A stretch of DNA of 64,000 nt. It comes from Lichenicola cladoniae. Lineage in GTDB: Bacteria > Pseudomonadota > Alphaproteobacteria > Acetobacterales > Acetobacteraceae. The notes beneath the pieces were generated by a model. It saw only the letters and a program-made list of their open reading frames with translations, had not been told where the DNA came from and did not search any database. The stretch lies in assembly GCF_013201075.1 (NCBI RefSeq), contig NZ_CP053708.1, positions 301,001 to 365,000 of the forward strand, in the 5' to 3' direction. A program made the translations under genes and the position numbers. Positions 18,130 through 28,400 of this stretch are shown here, one piece after another (position 1 is the stretch's first letter; each line of letters starts with the position of its first letter).

Positions 18130-18276
18130 GTGGTGGAGGCTCTGCAGCTGTGGGACGTGCCTCGCACCTTACAGGAGTCGTCCGAAGTGGGGCGTGTCGT
18201 ACCCCAGCTTTCGCATCACGGACCGCTCCGATAGTCTTGGGCGCTGTTGCCCACGTGACGCGGAGCCCTGCCAACG

Positions 18277-18864
18277 ATGCCAAATGCCCTTTCATCCGTC
18301 GCCGTATTCTGCGGTTCGCGCTTCGGCAACAACCCGGTCTACCGCGAAGCCGCCGAGGCAACCGGTCGCGGCCTCGCCGAAGCCGGCTTCCGGCTGATCT
18401 ACGGTGGCGGCAAGGTTGGGCTGATGGGCGTGGTGGCCGACGCGGCGCTGGCGGCGGGCGGTGTGGTATCGGGCATCATTCCGCACTTCCTGCAGACGCG
18501 GGAAGTCATGCATGCCGGCGTCGAGGACCTGACGGTCACAGACTCGATGCATAGCCGCAAACAGAAGATGTTCGCCGAAGCGGAGGCCTTCCTGGTGCTG
18601 CCGGGCGGCCTCGGCACCTTCGACGAGACCTTCGAGATCATCACCTGGCGCCAGCTCAGGCTGCACGACAAGCCGATCCTGATCGTCGATGCCGGCGGAT
18701 GGGCACGATCGCTCATCGCCACGATCGACACCGCGATTGCCGACGGCTTCGCCGACGCCTCGGCGCGTGCCCTGTTCGAGCATGTGCCCGATGTTGCGAC
18801 CGCCCTTGCCAGGCTGGCGACCCTGCCGCGTCCGGTTCACACCGGGGACGCTGCACTGCTTTAG
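18277..18864 (+). CDS. LOG-family protein (TIGR00730), cytokinin-type nucleotide phosphoribohydrolase
   Basis: 195 residues of the Rossmann-like LOG family, which cleaves the N-glycosidic bond of nucleoside 5'-monophosphates. YGGGKVGLMG near 47-56 and the signature PGGLGTFDETFE near 109-120 with catalytic Arg/Glu are intact. It is monocistronic, and the tRNA-Pro follows. In bacteria the native role is often general nucleotide salvage rather than cytokinin production. Confidence 0.9.
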   Translation: MPNALSSVAVFCGSRFGNNPVYREAAEATGRGLAEAGFRLIYGGGKVGLMGVVADAALAAGGVVSGIIPHFLQTREVMHAGVEDLTVTDSMHSRKQKMFAEAEAFLVLPGGLGTFDETFEIITWRQLRLHDKPILIVDAGGWARSLIATIDTAIADGFADASARALFEHVPDVATALARLATLPRPVHTGDAALL

Positions 18865-18929
18865 AAGAAGCTCGAGGTGGCGGCAGCCTCTTGCCTCCCC
18901 CGGCGACGGCCTGTATAGCGCCGTCCAGC

Positions 18930-19006
18930 CGGAGTGTAGCTCAGCCTGGTAGAGCACTGTGTTCGGGACGCAGGGGCCGGAGGTTCGAATCCTCTCACTC
19001 CGACCA
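18930..19006 (+). tRNA. tRNA-Pro (CGG)
   Basis: Complete cloverleaf of 77 bases with encoded CCA. The acceptor CGGAGTG pairs with CACTCCG, the D-stem GCTC pairs with GAGC, the anticodon stem CTGTG pairs with CGCAG around loop TTCGGGA, and the T-arm is GGAGG-TTCGAAT-CCTCT. Confidence 0.97.
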
Positions 19007-19022
19007 ATTACCCCATGGTCCA

Positions 19023-19040
19023 GGCGGCTTCAGAGCCGCC
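19023..19040. terminator. Hairpin terminator candidate between tRNA-Pro and hemH
   Basis: GGCGGCT-TCAG-AGCCGCC makes a seven-pair stem, extendable by flanking TCC/GGA, and a second CCCGGA/TCCGGG dyad follows. It lies between a rightward tRNA and a leftward gene, so it may act in both directions. Confidence 0.45.
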
Positions 19041-19082
19041 CGGACCGGGGTTATTCCGGGACGCCTCCGGCAAGCGATCGCG

Positions 19083-20132
19083 TCAGACCCAGCCCGATAA
19101 TTCCCGTCGTACCAGCGTCTCGAGCAGCGTGACTGCCAGGTCGCTGTCGTTGAGGCACGGGATCGTGGCGAACTGCTCGCCGCCCGCATGCAGGAACGCC
19201 TCGCGCAGTTCGCGACCGATCTCGTCCAGCGTCTCGATGCAGTCCGCCATGAAGCCCGGCGTGATCACGACGATCTTTCGGATGCCGGTCCTGGCCATCT
19301 TGCAGACCTTCGGCTCGGTATAGGGTCCAAGCCATCGCGTCGGCCCGAACCGCGACTGGAAGGTCAGCGGGAACTCCCGGGGGGTCATGCCCAGCGACTG
19401 GCGGAGTGCGTCCATCGTGCGCGCGCATTCGGTCGAATACGGATCGCCCCGCTGCACGTACTCGACCGGCAGGCCATGGAACGACGCGATCAGCACGTCG
19501 GGCGTCCAGTCCAGCTTGGCCAGCCCGTTCCGCACGCTGGCCGCCAGCGCCTCGATGTAAGCGGGATCGTCGGGAAAGGACGGCATGGTGCGCAACGCCG
19601 GCTGACGACGCAGTCGTAGCAGGGCGCGAAACGCCTGGTCGTTGGCGGTGGCCGTGGTGGTGGCCGAATATTGCGGATACAGCGGCAGCAGCAGGATGCG
19701 GTCGCAGCCGCGCTCGATCAGCCGGTCGATCGCGCCTGCTGTGGTGGGACGGCCGTAGCGCATGCCCCATTCGACGGCGATGCCGTCGGCGGCAAGCCGC
19801 GCTTGCAGTCCCTCGGACTGGCCGCGGGTATAGGTACGGAGCGGACTCTCGTCGCGCTCGTTGTTCCAGACGCGCTTGTAGTTTGCAGCACTCTTGCGCG
19901 GCCTGGTGTTCAGCACGATCCCCTGCAGGATTGGCTGCCAGACCAGTGGGTTCGCCTCGATGACGCGCTGGTCCGATAGGAACTCGGACAGATAGCGTCG
20001 TACCGACTTGGTATCGGTGCCGTCGGGCGTGCCGAGATTGACCAGCAGCACACCGACGGTCCCGGGCCTGACGCTCGCGGCGGCAGTCCCGGGGTTGCCA
20101 GTTTTCCGATCCCTGGCGTCTATGAAGCTCAT
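19083..20132 (-). CDS. hemH: Ferrochelatase
   Basis: Inserts Fe2+ into protoporphyrin IX, the last step of haem synthesis. 349 residues from the ATG at 20132, chosen over an upstream in-frame ATG because the family length fits and GGTGGA precedes it. Motifs: GVLLVNLGTPDG near 25, LLLPLYPQYSATTTAT near 140-155, the signature SFHGLPVEYVQRGDPY near 210-225 with the metal-ligand His, and QSRFGPTRWLGPYTE near 260. It is downstream of and codirectional with the catalase gene, a sensible haem-supply link though probably separately transcribed. Confidence 0.95.
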   Translation of the reverse strand: MSFIDARDRKTGNPGTAAASVRPGTVGVLLVNLGTPDGTDTKSVRRYLSEFLSDQRVIEANPLVWQPILQGIVLNTRPRKSAANYKRVWNNERDESPLRTYTRGQSEGLQARLAADGIAVEWGMRYGRPTTAGAIDRLIERGCDRILLLPLYPQYSATTTATANDQAFRALLRLRRQPALRTMPSFPDDPAYIEALAASVRNGLAKLDWTPDVLIASFHGLPVEYVQRGDPYSTECARTMDALRQSLGMTPREFPLTFQSRFGPTRWLGPYTEPKVCKMARTGIRKIVVITPGFMADCIETLDEIGRELREAFLHAGGEQFATIPCLNDSDLAVTLLETLVRRELSGWV

Positions 20133-20214
20133 CCGTTTTCCACCATCGAAATCGAATGAACCTAACGCCGCCAGGGGCCGGATAGTTAGCCCCGTCTGAG
20201 GCTTAGTCGTTCGC

Positions 20215-21732
20215 TCAGTCTGCGGCTTCCGCAACCTGGGCGTTGCTCAGCGGCGAGGACGCGTCGTCGCTTGCATCGTGGGCGGCCGCACTCCGCAGTG
20301 CCGCGCGCACACCGGCCTCCCAGATTGGATCGGCCTTGCCGAAATGAACCATCTGACGCTCGACGATCTCGGTCGGCACGCCCTGCATCGCACCGGCGAT
20401 GTTGGCGAAGAAGCGCTGCCGCTGAGCCTCGTCGAACATCCGGAACAGGTTGCCCGGCTGCGTGTAGTCGTCGTTGCCGGCGCGGTGGTCGTAATAGCCC
20501 GCGTCGCCGTTGATGCGTAGCGGTGGTTCCTTCGCCGATGGCTGCTCGACCGCACCACCGAACGAGTTCGGCTCGTAGTATGCGTCCGTGCCCTTCGGTG
20601 CGTCGAAGCGCATCGGACCATCCGCGTGGTAGGTGTTCACCTGGCTGTGCGGACGATTGACCGGCAACATCTCGTAGTGGGTGCCGACGCGGTAGCGATG
20701 CGCATCCGCATAGGCGAACAGGCGGGACTGCAGCACCTTGTCCGGCGAGAAGCCGATGCCGGGCACGATGTTCGACGGCGAGAACGAGGACTGCTCGATC
20801 TCGGCGAAATAATGGTCCGGGTTCCGGTTCAGCTCGACCACGCCCACCTCGATCAGCGGATACTCGGCGTGCGGCCAGACCTTGGTCAGGTCGAACGGGT
20901 TGTACGAGGTCTTCTCCGCATCCAGCTCGGGCATGATCTGGACGTGCAGGCGCCACTTCGGACCGTCGCCGGCCTCGATCGAGTCATACAGGTCGCGCTG
21001 CGCGCTCTCGCGATCGTTCGCGATGACGACATTGGCTTCCTCGTTGGTCCAGTGCTTGTGGCCCTGCATGGTCTTGAAGTGGAACTTCACCCAGTAGCGC
21101 TCGCCCGTATCGTTCCAAAACGAGAAGGTGTGGCTGCCGTAGCCGTTGATGAAGCGGTAGCCCTGGGGCAGGCCACGATCGGAGAACAGGATCGCGACCT
21201 GGTGCAGGCTCTCCGGGCTCAGCGACCAGTAATCCCACATCGCCGTCGGCGAGCGCAGGTTGGTGCGCGGGTGACGCTTCTGGGTGCGGATGAAGTCCGG
21301 GAACTTCATAGGATCGCGGATGAAGAACACCGGCGTGTTGTTGCCGACGATGTCCCAGTTGCCTTCCTCGGTGTAGAACTTCACCGAGAAGCCGCGTACG
21401 TCGCGCTCGGCATCGGCGGCACCGCGCTCGCCGGCAACGGTCGAGAATCGCATCAGCAGGTCGGTGGTCTTGCCTACCTCGGAGAAGATCTTCGCCTTGG
21501 TGTACTTGCTCATGTCGTTGGTGACGGTGAGCTTGCCGTAGGCGCCGGAGCCCTTGGCGTGCACGACCCGCTCGGGAATGCGCTCGCGATTCTGGTGCGC
21601 GAGCTTCTCGAGCAGCTGGTAGTTCTCGATCAATAGCGGGCCGCGTGGGCCGGCCGTCATGCTGTTCTGATTGTCCGGCAGCGGCGAACCGGCTGTCGTG
21701 GTCAGAACCGGGCGTGTCGTAAGGTCGCTCAT
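20215..21732 (-). CDS. katA: Monofunctional haem catalase (clade 3 type)
   Basis: 505 residues, the size of small-subunit catalases. Distal site: [10 protein letters not shown] near 57-66 (His) and [13 protein letters not shown] near 125-137 (Asn). Proximal haem ligand: [14 protein letters not shown] near 335-348 (R-x-F-x-Y). The start at 21732 is preceded by AGGAG; the frame is open 18 codons further up but without a site. It is divergent from oxyR with a 128-base shared region holding OxyR-like boxes, so peroxide induction by OxyR is expected. It degrades H2O2 in the cytoplasm. Confidence 0.95.
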   Translation of the reverse strand: MSDLTTRPVLTTTAGSPLPDNQNSMTAGPRGPLLIENYQLLEKLAHQNRERIPERVVHAKGSGAYGKLTVTNDMSKYTKAKIFSEVGKTTDLLMRFSTVAGERGAADAERDVRGFSVKFYTEEGNWDIVGNNTPVFFIRDPMKFPDFIRTQKRHPRTNLRSPTAMWDYWSLSPESLHQVAILFSDRGLPQGYRFINGYGSHTFSFWNDTGERYWVKFHFKTMQGHKHWTNEEANVVIANDRESAQRDLYDSIEAGDGPKWRLHVQIMPELDAEKTSYNPFDLTKVWPHAEYPLIEVGVVELNRNPDHYFAEIEQSSFSPSNIVPGIGFSPDKVLQSRLFAYADAHRYRVGTHYEMLPVNRPHSQVNTYHADGPMRFDAPKGTDAYYEPNSFGGAVEQPSAKEPPLRINGDAGYYDHRAGNDDYTQPGNLFRMFDEAQRQRFFANIAGAMQGVPTEIVERQMVHFGKADPIWEAGVRAALRSAAAHDASDDASSPLSNAQVAEAAD

Positions 21733-21787
21733 GGAGACTCCTGCCTCGGTTGGGGCGTTGCGGGATCGTGTTAGACGTTCCACCATG

Positions 21788-21833
21788 ATAGGTGAAATCG
21801 ATCGTTCTTACCGAGACGATAGGCAATATCTAT
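21788..21833. promoter_or_regulatory. OxyR-type binding boxes between katA and oxyR
   Basis: ATAG-N7-CTAT at 21819-21833 matches the OxyR half-operator exactly. A second near match, ATAG-N7-CGAT, is at 21788-21802. They are 16 bases apart rather than the canonical 7. An extra ATAGCTAT palindrome overlaps at 21832-21839. Position and pattern support OxyR control of both genes. Confidence 0.6.
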
Positions 21834-21860
21834 AGCTATCGATCCTTGAAGGAACTGCTT

Positions 21861-22847
21861 ATGGCCCAGCACCATCTGTCCGGCCTGTCCCTGCGTGACC
21901 TGGACTACGCCGTGGCGCTGGCGGAGCTCCGGCATTTCGGTCGCGCGGCCGAGCGCTGCGGCGTCAGCCAGCCGGCGCTGAGCGAGCAGATCCGCAAGCT
22001 TGAGGCGGTCCTCGGCACGCCCTTGTTCGAGCGGGGACGGGGCGGCGTGAGCCCAACCCCCAGGGGCCAGCTCCTGCTGCGCCAGATCACGGTCGTCGTG
22101 CGTGAGGCACGCGGCCTGCTGGCGATGGCGCGCAGCCAGGTCGGGGCGCTCGAGGGCGGGCTCGATCTCGGGGTCATTCCGACGCTCGGACCCTATTATG
22201 TGCCGTTGGTGCTGCGTGATCTCAGGCAGGAATTTCCCAGGCTGGTGCTACGCCTCCAGGAAAACCGGACCACGCTGCTGCTGGACGCCCTATCCCGTTT
22301 CAGCCTCGACGCCGCCCTGATCGCGCTGCCCGTGGACCGTGACGGCCTCTCCGTCAGCCCGATATTCTTCGAGCCGTTCCGGGTGCTGTTGCCGGCCGGC
22401 CACGCGCTCGCCGAAGTATCCTCGCTCGATGTCGCGACGCTGGATGCGGACGATCTGTTGCTGCTCGAGGAGGGCCATTGCCTGCGCGACCAGGCGGTGT
22501 CGCTGTGCCGGAGGCCCAAGCAGGTCGCGACCGACCGGTCGGCCCTGTCGTCGCCGATAACCGAGCCACGGTTCGCCACCAGCCTGGAGATGCTGCGTCA
22601 CATGGTGGCGGCCGGCGAGGGATTCTCGCTGATGCCGGCGCTTGCGACGCGCGAGGTGTCGGAGCTCAGCGGGCTGGTCAGGCTGCGTCCGCTGACCGAT
22701 CCCGCTGCCGGACGAACGATCGGTCTGGTCTGGCGGGCGAGCGACCCGCGCACGCCGGATTTCGAGCGGCTTGCAGAAGCCCTGAGGAGCACCGCGCCGG
22801 ACGACACCGAGCCGGCCAGGTGGCAGGCCGAGACCGCCCAGCCCTAG
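21861..22847 (+). CDS. oxyR: Hydrogen-peroxide-sensing LysR regulator OxyR
   Basis: 328 residues from the ATG at 21861, which has AAGGAA ahead; the frame extends 23 codons upstream over the operator and is not likely used. The HTH RHFGRAAERCGVSQPALSEQ is at about 26-45. The redox pair is recognisable in EGHCLRDQAVSLC (two cysteines nine residues apart, near 203-212), as in E. coli OxyR Cys199/Cys208. It is divergent from catalase, its likely main target. Confidence 0.93.
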   Translation: MAQHHLSGLSLRDLDYAVALAELRHFGRAAERCGVSQPALSEQIRKLEAVLGTPLFERGRGGVSPTPRGQLLLRQITVVVREARGLLAMARSQVGALEGGLDLGVIPTLGPYYVPLVLRDLRQEFPRLVLRLQENRTTLLLDALSRFSLDAALIALPVDRDGLSVSPIFFEPFRVLLPAGHALAEVSSLDVATLDADDLLLLEEGHCLRDQAVSLCRRPKQVATDRSALSSPITEPRFATSLEMLRHMVAAGEGFSLMPALATREVSELSGLVRLRPLTDPAAGRTIGLVWRASDPRTPDFERLAEALRSTAPDDTEPARWQAETAQP

Positions 22848-22858
22848 CGCATGACGAT

Positions 22859-23368
22859 CTACTTCGCTTCGGGCCCGGCGCCGTGCAGCTCGCCGAGATG
22901 GCGTTCGACGATCCGGTGGGTTTCGCGGGCGAAGGCGCGCAGCTTCGGATTGGTGCCCGACGCGGCCTCGGTCGCGAAGGCGGCGCCATCCTTCACATGG
23001 ATAACCTCCATCGCATGCACATAGGCATTATCGAAGCTGGGTCCGGACATCGCCTTGAGTCCGTCGAGCTGCCTCTGGAATTGCGGGTTCAGCGTGTCCG
23101 GGAAGGTGATTCCCGCGTCGGACGCAATCGACTTCAGGCTGTCGCCGACCAGACCATGGTCATGCGCCTCGGTGGTGCCCTGGTCCTTGATGTCCTGGGC
23201 AGCACCCTGGTCGCTGGCGAGTTGGCCGAGCTTCACCTCGAACATCCCGCCCTGGCTTACCTTCGCGACGAAGGCACGGTCGGCGGCCGAGACCGTCTCG
23301 GCGGCGTGGGCCGCTTGTAGCATTGCGGCGAGCAGGATACCGGACAGAAGGAGCGGGGACTGTTTCAT
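22859..23368 (-). CDS. Exported DUF4142-family protein
   Basis: 169 residues from the ATG at 23368. Signal peptide of about 22 residues ending AAHA. The mature part is helical, with the DUF4142 pattern DRAFVAKVSQGGMFEVKLG and repeated short helices, close to a ferritin-like four-helix bundle. Function unknown; such proteins are common periplasmic stress-associated genes in alphaproteobacteria. It is followed at once by a lipoprotein gene on the upstream side, same strand. Confidence 0.8.
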   Translation of the reverse strand: MKQSPLLLSGILLAAMLQAAHAAETVSAADRAFVAKVSQGGMFEVKLGQLASDQGAAQDIKDQGTTEAHDHGLVGDSLKSIASDAGITFPDTLNPQFQRQLDGLKAMSGPSFDNAYVHAMEVIHVKDGAAFATEAASGTNPKLRAFARETHRIVERHLGELHGAGPEAK

Positions 23369-23416
23369 GGTGCTGTTCTCGACTGGATCAGCACCTCCCA
23401 ACGGCGTCGCAAGGGT

Positions 23417-23998
23417 TCAGGTTGCGGGTCGTCGATTGGGCTGGAACAGGCCGCCCGGCGCGGTGCCGGTGCAGGCCGCTTGTGTCCACCCGGCGATCAG
23501 GCCGCGAATGCGCGCACGCAGTTCATTGCGATCGGCCAGCACCTGTGAGGTCTCGTTGATGCGGTCCCGCGCAGGCAGCAGCGTCAGTGGTGCCAGCCGC
23601 TGCGCCGCCACCGATGCCGGAAGTTCGGACAGGGCGACGAACGTCAGCGGCAGCCCGATCTCCTGCGTCTGGCCACGGGTCGCACTTCCGGTCAGCGCCA
23701 TGCCGACGGCAGCCGAACCGACGGTGAAGCCGCCGCTGGCCGAGAAGCTGCCGGTCAGATCCACCGTGAGGTCGTGCGCCAGGAGCGGGATCTCGGGATC
23801 GGCCTGCTGCGCCGCGCATTGCGCGGTCCTGATCGCGGCCGCGAAGCCGGCCGGGTCGGTGCCGACGGCGCTGACCGCTCCTGCCGCCCGAAGCTGTTGC
23901 TGCAGTGTCTGCAACGCCTGGCCGATGCTGACCGGCCGGCTCTGTTGCGCGCAACCAGCGAGCAGAAGGGTGGCCGCCATGACTCCACCGACTTTCAT
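23417..23998 (-). CDS. Hypothetical lipoprotein
   Basis: 193 residues from the ATG at 23998 (a second ATG four codons earlier is possible). The signal peptide ends in the lipobox LLAGC near residue 15, so it is probably lipid-anchored. The body has a QALQTLQQQLR helix and a run of hydrophobic strands (VDLTGSFSASGGFTVGSA) but matches no family I recognise. It lies 48 bases upstream of the DUF4142 gene, and the two may be co-transcribed. Confidence 0.7.
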   Translation of the reverse strand: MKVGGVMAATLLLAGCAQQSRPVSIGQALQTLQQQLRAAGAVSAVGTDPAGFAAAIRTAQCAAQQADPEIPLLAHDLTVDLTGSFSASGGFTVGSAAVGMALTGSATRGQTQEIGLPLTFVALSELPASVAAQRLAPLTLLPARDRINETSQVLADRNELRARIRGLIAGWTQAACTGTAPGGLFQPNRRPAT

Positions 23999-24199
23999 CC
24001 GCACAATCATGCTACCTAGCCTCGATGTCTCAATAAAAGAAATAACTTCACGCCAGGGAACAAGTCGAGCCCGACTTTTGGTTTATTCAGTCTAGTCAAA
24101 ACAAGTTTGCGACTGAAGACATCCATCCGGCACGCCCATGCGTTAGCCGCGCATGGAACTGCCGTTTGGAGCGACGGCCCGGCATAACTGGGGATCGAT

Positions 24200-24472
24200 T
24201 TGAACAAGCCCACGACCAGAAGTATGGAGCTTTGGCGGATGTGGCGGGAAGCCGACCTCGAGGTCCATCGGCTGACAGCCGCGTCCCTCCGAGATACGGG
24301 GCAACCGGTGACCGAAATCCAGACCGCCCGCCGCCGCGAACACGCGCACGCACTTCAGTATCGCATGGCCATCCTGAACCTGCTTCGATCCGACCCCGAA
24401 CTGGGCGGCATCATCGCGCCAGGTGTGGACAGTCTTCCCCTGCCGCGGCACGAGCTCGAGGCAGCCGAGTAG
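24200..24472 (+). CDS. Small hypothetical protein
   Basis: A 90-codon frame starting at TTG 24200 with GGGGAT about five bases ahead. The protein is helical and charged (MWREADLEVHRLTAASLR), with RRREHAHALQYRMAILNLL near residue 45. No family recognised. A longer overlapping frame (24166-24699) runs through the downstream tRNA and is rejected. Confidence 0.45.
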   Translation: MNKPTTRSMELWRMWREADLEVHRLTAASLRDTGQPVTEIQTARRREHAHALQYRMAILNLLRSDPELGGIIAPGVDSLPLPRHELEAAE

Positions 24473-24553
24473 CGCTTCGCGGCTGCCCGTTCGCAGGCGA
24501 GACCAGGATTTGCACAGCCGTCCGAAGCCGCTACAAGGCCTCTGCTGAGGCTT

Positions 24554-24628
24554 GCCGGGTTAGCACAGTGGTAGTGCAGCGGTTTTGTAAACCGAAGGTC
24601 GCGGGTTCAAATCCTGCACCCGGCACCA
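24554..24628 (+). tRNA. tRNA-Thr (TGT)
   Basis: 75 bases including CCA. The acceptor GCCGGGT pairs with ACCCGGC, D-stem GCAC/GTGC, anticodon loop TTTGTAA with TGT, T-arm GCGGG-TTCAAAT-CCTGC. The outermost anticodon-stem pair is a G-A mismatch. Confidence 0.93.
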
Positions 24629-24825
24629 GGCCTTCTTCAATCGAAGCGCCAGGCCCTACGCCTCCATATGCCGAAGTCGTGAGCGCGCTAACGCCTTGAC
24701 TCGGCGTATGTATCGATCGTTCCAGCAGGTATCGAACATGCTGGAAGCAACTGCTTAGGATCGATATTTCGATACGGATGGCGCATCGATTTTGTGTATC
24801 CGTTGGTCGCAGCGCGGGAGACAGC

Positions 24826-25062
24826 GTGAAAAAATTCGCACTGGGCCAGGGTGTCCGTCTCAAGTCCGGTGGCCCGCTCATGACCTATGGCGGTACGCTG
24901 GGCAATACCGATCTGGCCTATCTTACCGGCATCGTCGGCACCCAGACCTACAGCTCCACGGTCGCCGAGGATCAGCTCGAGGCGGTCGAACATGAAACCG
25001 ACACTTTGCATTGGTCTGTTGAATTCCGTCGAACAGCCTCTCGTGCATTCATCGGCGCCTGA
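24826..25062 (+). CDS. DUF2158 (YodC)-like small protein
   Basis: 79 residues from the GTG at 24826, preceded by a purine-rich GGGAG. The core GQGVRLKSGGPLMTY near 8-22 is the DUF2158 signature, followed by a TQTYSSTVAEDQLEAVE strand region near 40-56 that usually ends the domain. The last 20 residues are not conserved in character and may reflect a shifted stop. Members are small SH3-like proteins of unknown function, often close to tRNA genes or mobile regions. Confidence 0.6.
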   Translation: MKKFALGQGVRLKSGGPLMTYGGTLGNTDLAYLTGIVGTQTYSSTVAEDQLEAVEHETDTLHWSVEFRRTASRAFIGA

Positions 25063-25094
25063 TCGCCGACGTCGGACTTTCAAGGATTAGAAAA

Positions 25095-25379
25095 TTGCCT
25101 TCATACCGGGTCGCTCACGTCAACCATGAAGGTCGCGACGTCATCATCGTGCCACTCGACAAGTCCTACGGTCTCCAGGCTCCGAAGGAGCAGGAATTCT
25201 TTCGATCCGAATGTCAGAAGCAGGTTCTGGCACGCGGGCTGAATGGAACCATCGTGCCCGTGTGGGACGTCGGTGATGGCAGAATGGCGATCATAGCGCC
25301 GACCGAATGGCAGGGTTTTCTCCGCACCCTCACAATGACGGATGTGGTTCGCAACCTTAACCGGGTCCTGGAATGGTAG
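25095..25379 (+). CDS. Small conserved-looking hypothetical protein
   Basis: 94 residues from a TTG start with AAGG about nine bases ahead. The protein mixes strands and helices (RDVIIVPLDKSYG, GTIVPVWDVGDGRMAIIAP) with a C-terminal helix. No family recognised. It follows the DUF2158-like gene by 32 bases and may be co-transcribed. Confidence 0.5.
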   Translation: MPSYRVAHVNHEGRDVIIVPLDKSYGLQAPKEQEFFRSECQKQVLARGLNGTIVPVWDVGDGRMAIIAPTEWQGFLRTLTMTDVVRNLNRVLEW

Positions 25380-25391
25380 GACCCGGTTCGC

Positions 25392-25407
25392 CGGACAGGG
25401 CTGTCCG
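25392..25407. terminator. Hairpin between convergent genes
   Basis: CGGACAG/CTGTCCG forms a compact perfect dyad (effective loop GGGC) exactly between the ends of the rightward small gene and the leftward Hint-glycosyltransferase gene. No T-run. Confidence 0.45.
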
Positions 25408-25410
25408 ATC

Positions 25411-28400
25411 CTAATCGGCTCCCATCCGGTACCCTAGCGCGGCGATGGTCGGGCGGTAACCATCGATTGCCGCTTGGAGAGTTTCCCGGACCGTCTCGAG
25501 CCCGTGACGTTCCCGCACGAATGCAAGCCCTTCAATAGCCGCGGTTTCGTGCATCGCCTTGTCCTGGTGCAGCCGGCAGATCAACGCCGCGATCGATGCA
25601 GCATCCTGTCCGACCAGCCTCTCCAGTCCTGGCGGCAGCGATAAGCCTTCCGCCCCGGCTTCGGTCATCACGCAGGGCACGCCCGCCGCCAGACTGTCCA
25701 GCACCTTCGCTTTCACGCCCGCTCCATAACGCAACGGCGCCACGGTCAGACGCACCCGGTCCAGCACGTCCGCAAGCTCGGGCACATGGCCGAGTGCCAC
25801 CACGCCCGGCCGGGCCAGGGACCGGATCGTCTCGGGCATGTCGGCGCCTGCCAGCACGCAGTCGATCTGCGGGCACGTCGCCCAAACGATCGGCATGACC
25901 GCCTCGACCAGCCACATGGCCGCGTCGCGGTTCGGCGCATGGGCATAGTTGCCGATGAACGCGATGCCTTGCCGGGCTGCAAACGGAGCGATCCTGTCGG
26001 GCACTGGAATGTGCCAGGGGACACGATAGACCTGCGCATCGGGCACCGCCTGACGCAACAACGCTTCCTCGTCCGCGGAATGCGTGAGAACCGCGTCCGC
26101 CAGCCAGGCTGCGGTGCATTCGTCCAGCCGGCACTGGCGGCTGAATGCCAGCAGGTCCGGACGCTGCTCGATTTCGGCCTGCCGTGCCAGCCGGACATGA
26201 TGCAGGTCCGCCACGCTGTAGAGGATGCGGGCGCGGGGCATGTGCCGGCGGGCGAGCTTCAGATAACGCGCCGCCACCGACATCCGATGGAGATACACGA
26301 CGTCGAAGCAGTCGGCCTGGCGATGCAGCACTTCCTCGACCGACGCATAGAACGGGCTGCCGCAGACCGTGACGCCCCGGGTTCGCAATGCCTGCGCAGC
26401 GGCGCCACCTTCGCCGGGTCCGTCGGCGGCGGCAAAGGTCACGGCGTATCCCAACTGCTGCAATGCCTCGATATGCGACAGGATCGCCATCGATCCGCCA
26501 TCGCGGCCGGCAGCCGGAACCTGCTCGTCGAGCACCAACGCGCGCAGCCCCGGCGCCGGCGCAGCGGTATCGGACGGGCCGTGCAGCCGCTGCCGGCTGC
26601 GATCCCGCAGTCGCCAATTCCGCTCTCCCGAACGATCGGCGGCCTGTTGCCGCAACTGGTCGACCCGCGCCAGCATGAACGACAGCACGCGCGCGTCCTC
26701 CTGCTCGTTCGCGACGGATGCCACGGCGCGGGTGATCGTCTGCTCCAGGTCCATGTCGAAGGAGCCGGCGGCTTCGAACACCACCGGAGATCCGATCAGC
26801 TCGGTGCCATCCAGTTCGCAGCGTGCCTGGATCACGTGACGCGACAGCGGCGACAATCCGCCCGGGATGGACAGGTCGAAGCCGTGCCGGCCCAGCCCGA
26901 CGCCGGCCTCGGCGAGGTCGGACCTGATTCCGTTTGCCAGCACCCGCGCGATCGGGACGCCGTTATCAAGGATCTGTACCGCCAGCGGGACGTCCGGTTC
27001 GCCGCGATGCCGCGCCCAGCCGACGATGCGATCGCGTGTGGTGATGTCGAGGTGCCCATGACAGCTCGGTGCCGTCTGATGTTCGGGGAGTTCAGCAAGC
27101 GGCGCTGCCTCTACCACCCACGGCGATCCATACAGGGCCTGCCCATCTGCAACCCGCTGCACCTGGATCACATGCCGCAGCATCGGCGACAGTCCGCCCG
27201 GCACGGTCAGCTCGAACCCATGCCGTCCGTCGCCGATATCGGCCTGCTGCAGGTCTCCACGATACTGGTCCGCCACGACCTGTCCGACCACGATCCCATT
27301 ATCGAGGATGCGCAACTGCACCCGCACGGTGTCGTCGGTCTCGCAAGCCCAGCCCCTGATACGGTCGTCGCCGACTTCGTCGACACAGCCTCGCAGAATG
27401 CCATGCGCGGACTCGCCCTGGCCATCGGACGACGGTGTCGCACGGTCCTGCAGGCGCCTGCGCACCGTCTCGACGCGCTCGCCCTGGTCCACGCGCGGCG
27501 CGCAGTATCGCGGGGCCGAGCGCGGCATGTTCGGATAGAGCAGGTTGTACTCGGCAGCGTTCTGGAACATGCCCCGGCTGCCGTCGTCGACGAAGCTTTC
27601 CGAAAGAGCTCCCTCGGCGACGATCACGTCGTGCGTTTCCAGTTCCAGGTGGAAATAATCGACCCGGTCGACCGTCCCTGCCTGCAGGATCGAGCTGCCG
27701 TTCACCAGTGCCATGGCCGGGATCAGTATCCCGTCGAGATACATGGCGTGCAGCGGCGAGACCATCAGGTCGCGGCGCGGAACATTGTCGGCCAGCGCAT
27801 CCTTCCGGATCATCACCGGCAATACGTCGTTGTTGTTCGAGGCAAATCGTCCGGAATAGGAACGTGTGCCGACCCAGCGCAGCGGCCGTGCCTCGCCGGC
27901 GTGGGTGATCAGGTGATCGCCGATCCGGAGCGCCTCGACGGCGATCTCGCCGCGGTCGGTCAGGATCAGCGTGCCCCGGCAATAGCAGGGCGTTCCGTTC
28001 ACCGTCACTTGTGTCCCGCCATGGCCGTCACTGGCCAGGTGGAAATATTCCCCCGTGTATCCACCTGGCGTTTTCAGAACCAGCCTGTCGGTGGTCGCGC
28101 CGCTCTTGATCGTCAGCGTGTCGCCGGACAGGCTGGCGCCGGCGCCGGTGGCGTATGTCACGTCCCGCAGGTCGAGCGTGTCGGTGCGGCCGAAACCGGC
28201 GATCGTATCGGCGAATGCGACGGTGTCGTTCAGCGCCAGGATATGGTTCGTGCCGGCCAGTGTCACCACCTGGCCACCACTCGATGATGCGCCGTCCAGA
28301 AGCCAGCGTGCATTCTGGTCGAGCACGATGCTGCCGAACCGGATGAATTCCGCGCCGAACGCAGTGACCGTTCCCATGCCGCCGGCGCTTCCGCGTGCGA

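Noticed and set aside
24166-24699. 177-codon forward frame across tRNA-Thr
   Set aside because: It overlaps a perfect tRNA gene and reads as an arginine-rich shadow.
25786-28287. 833-codon forward frame
   Set aside because: It lies antisense to the glycosyltransferase, modules and Hint domain of the giant gene and has no family or start site.
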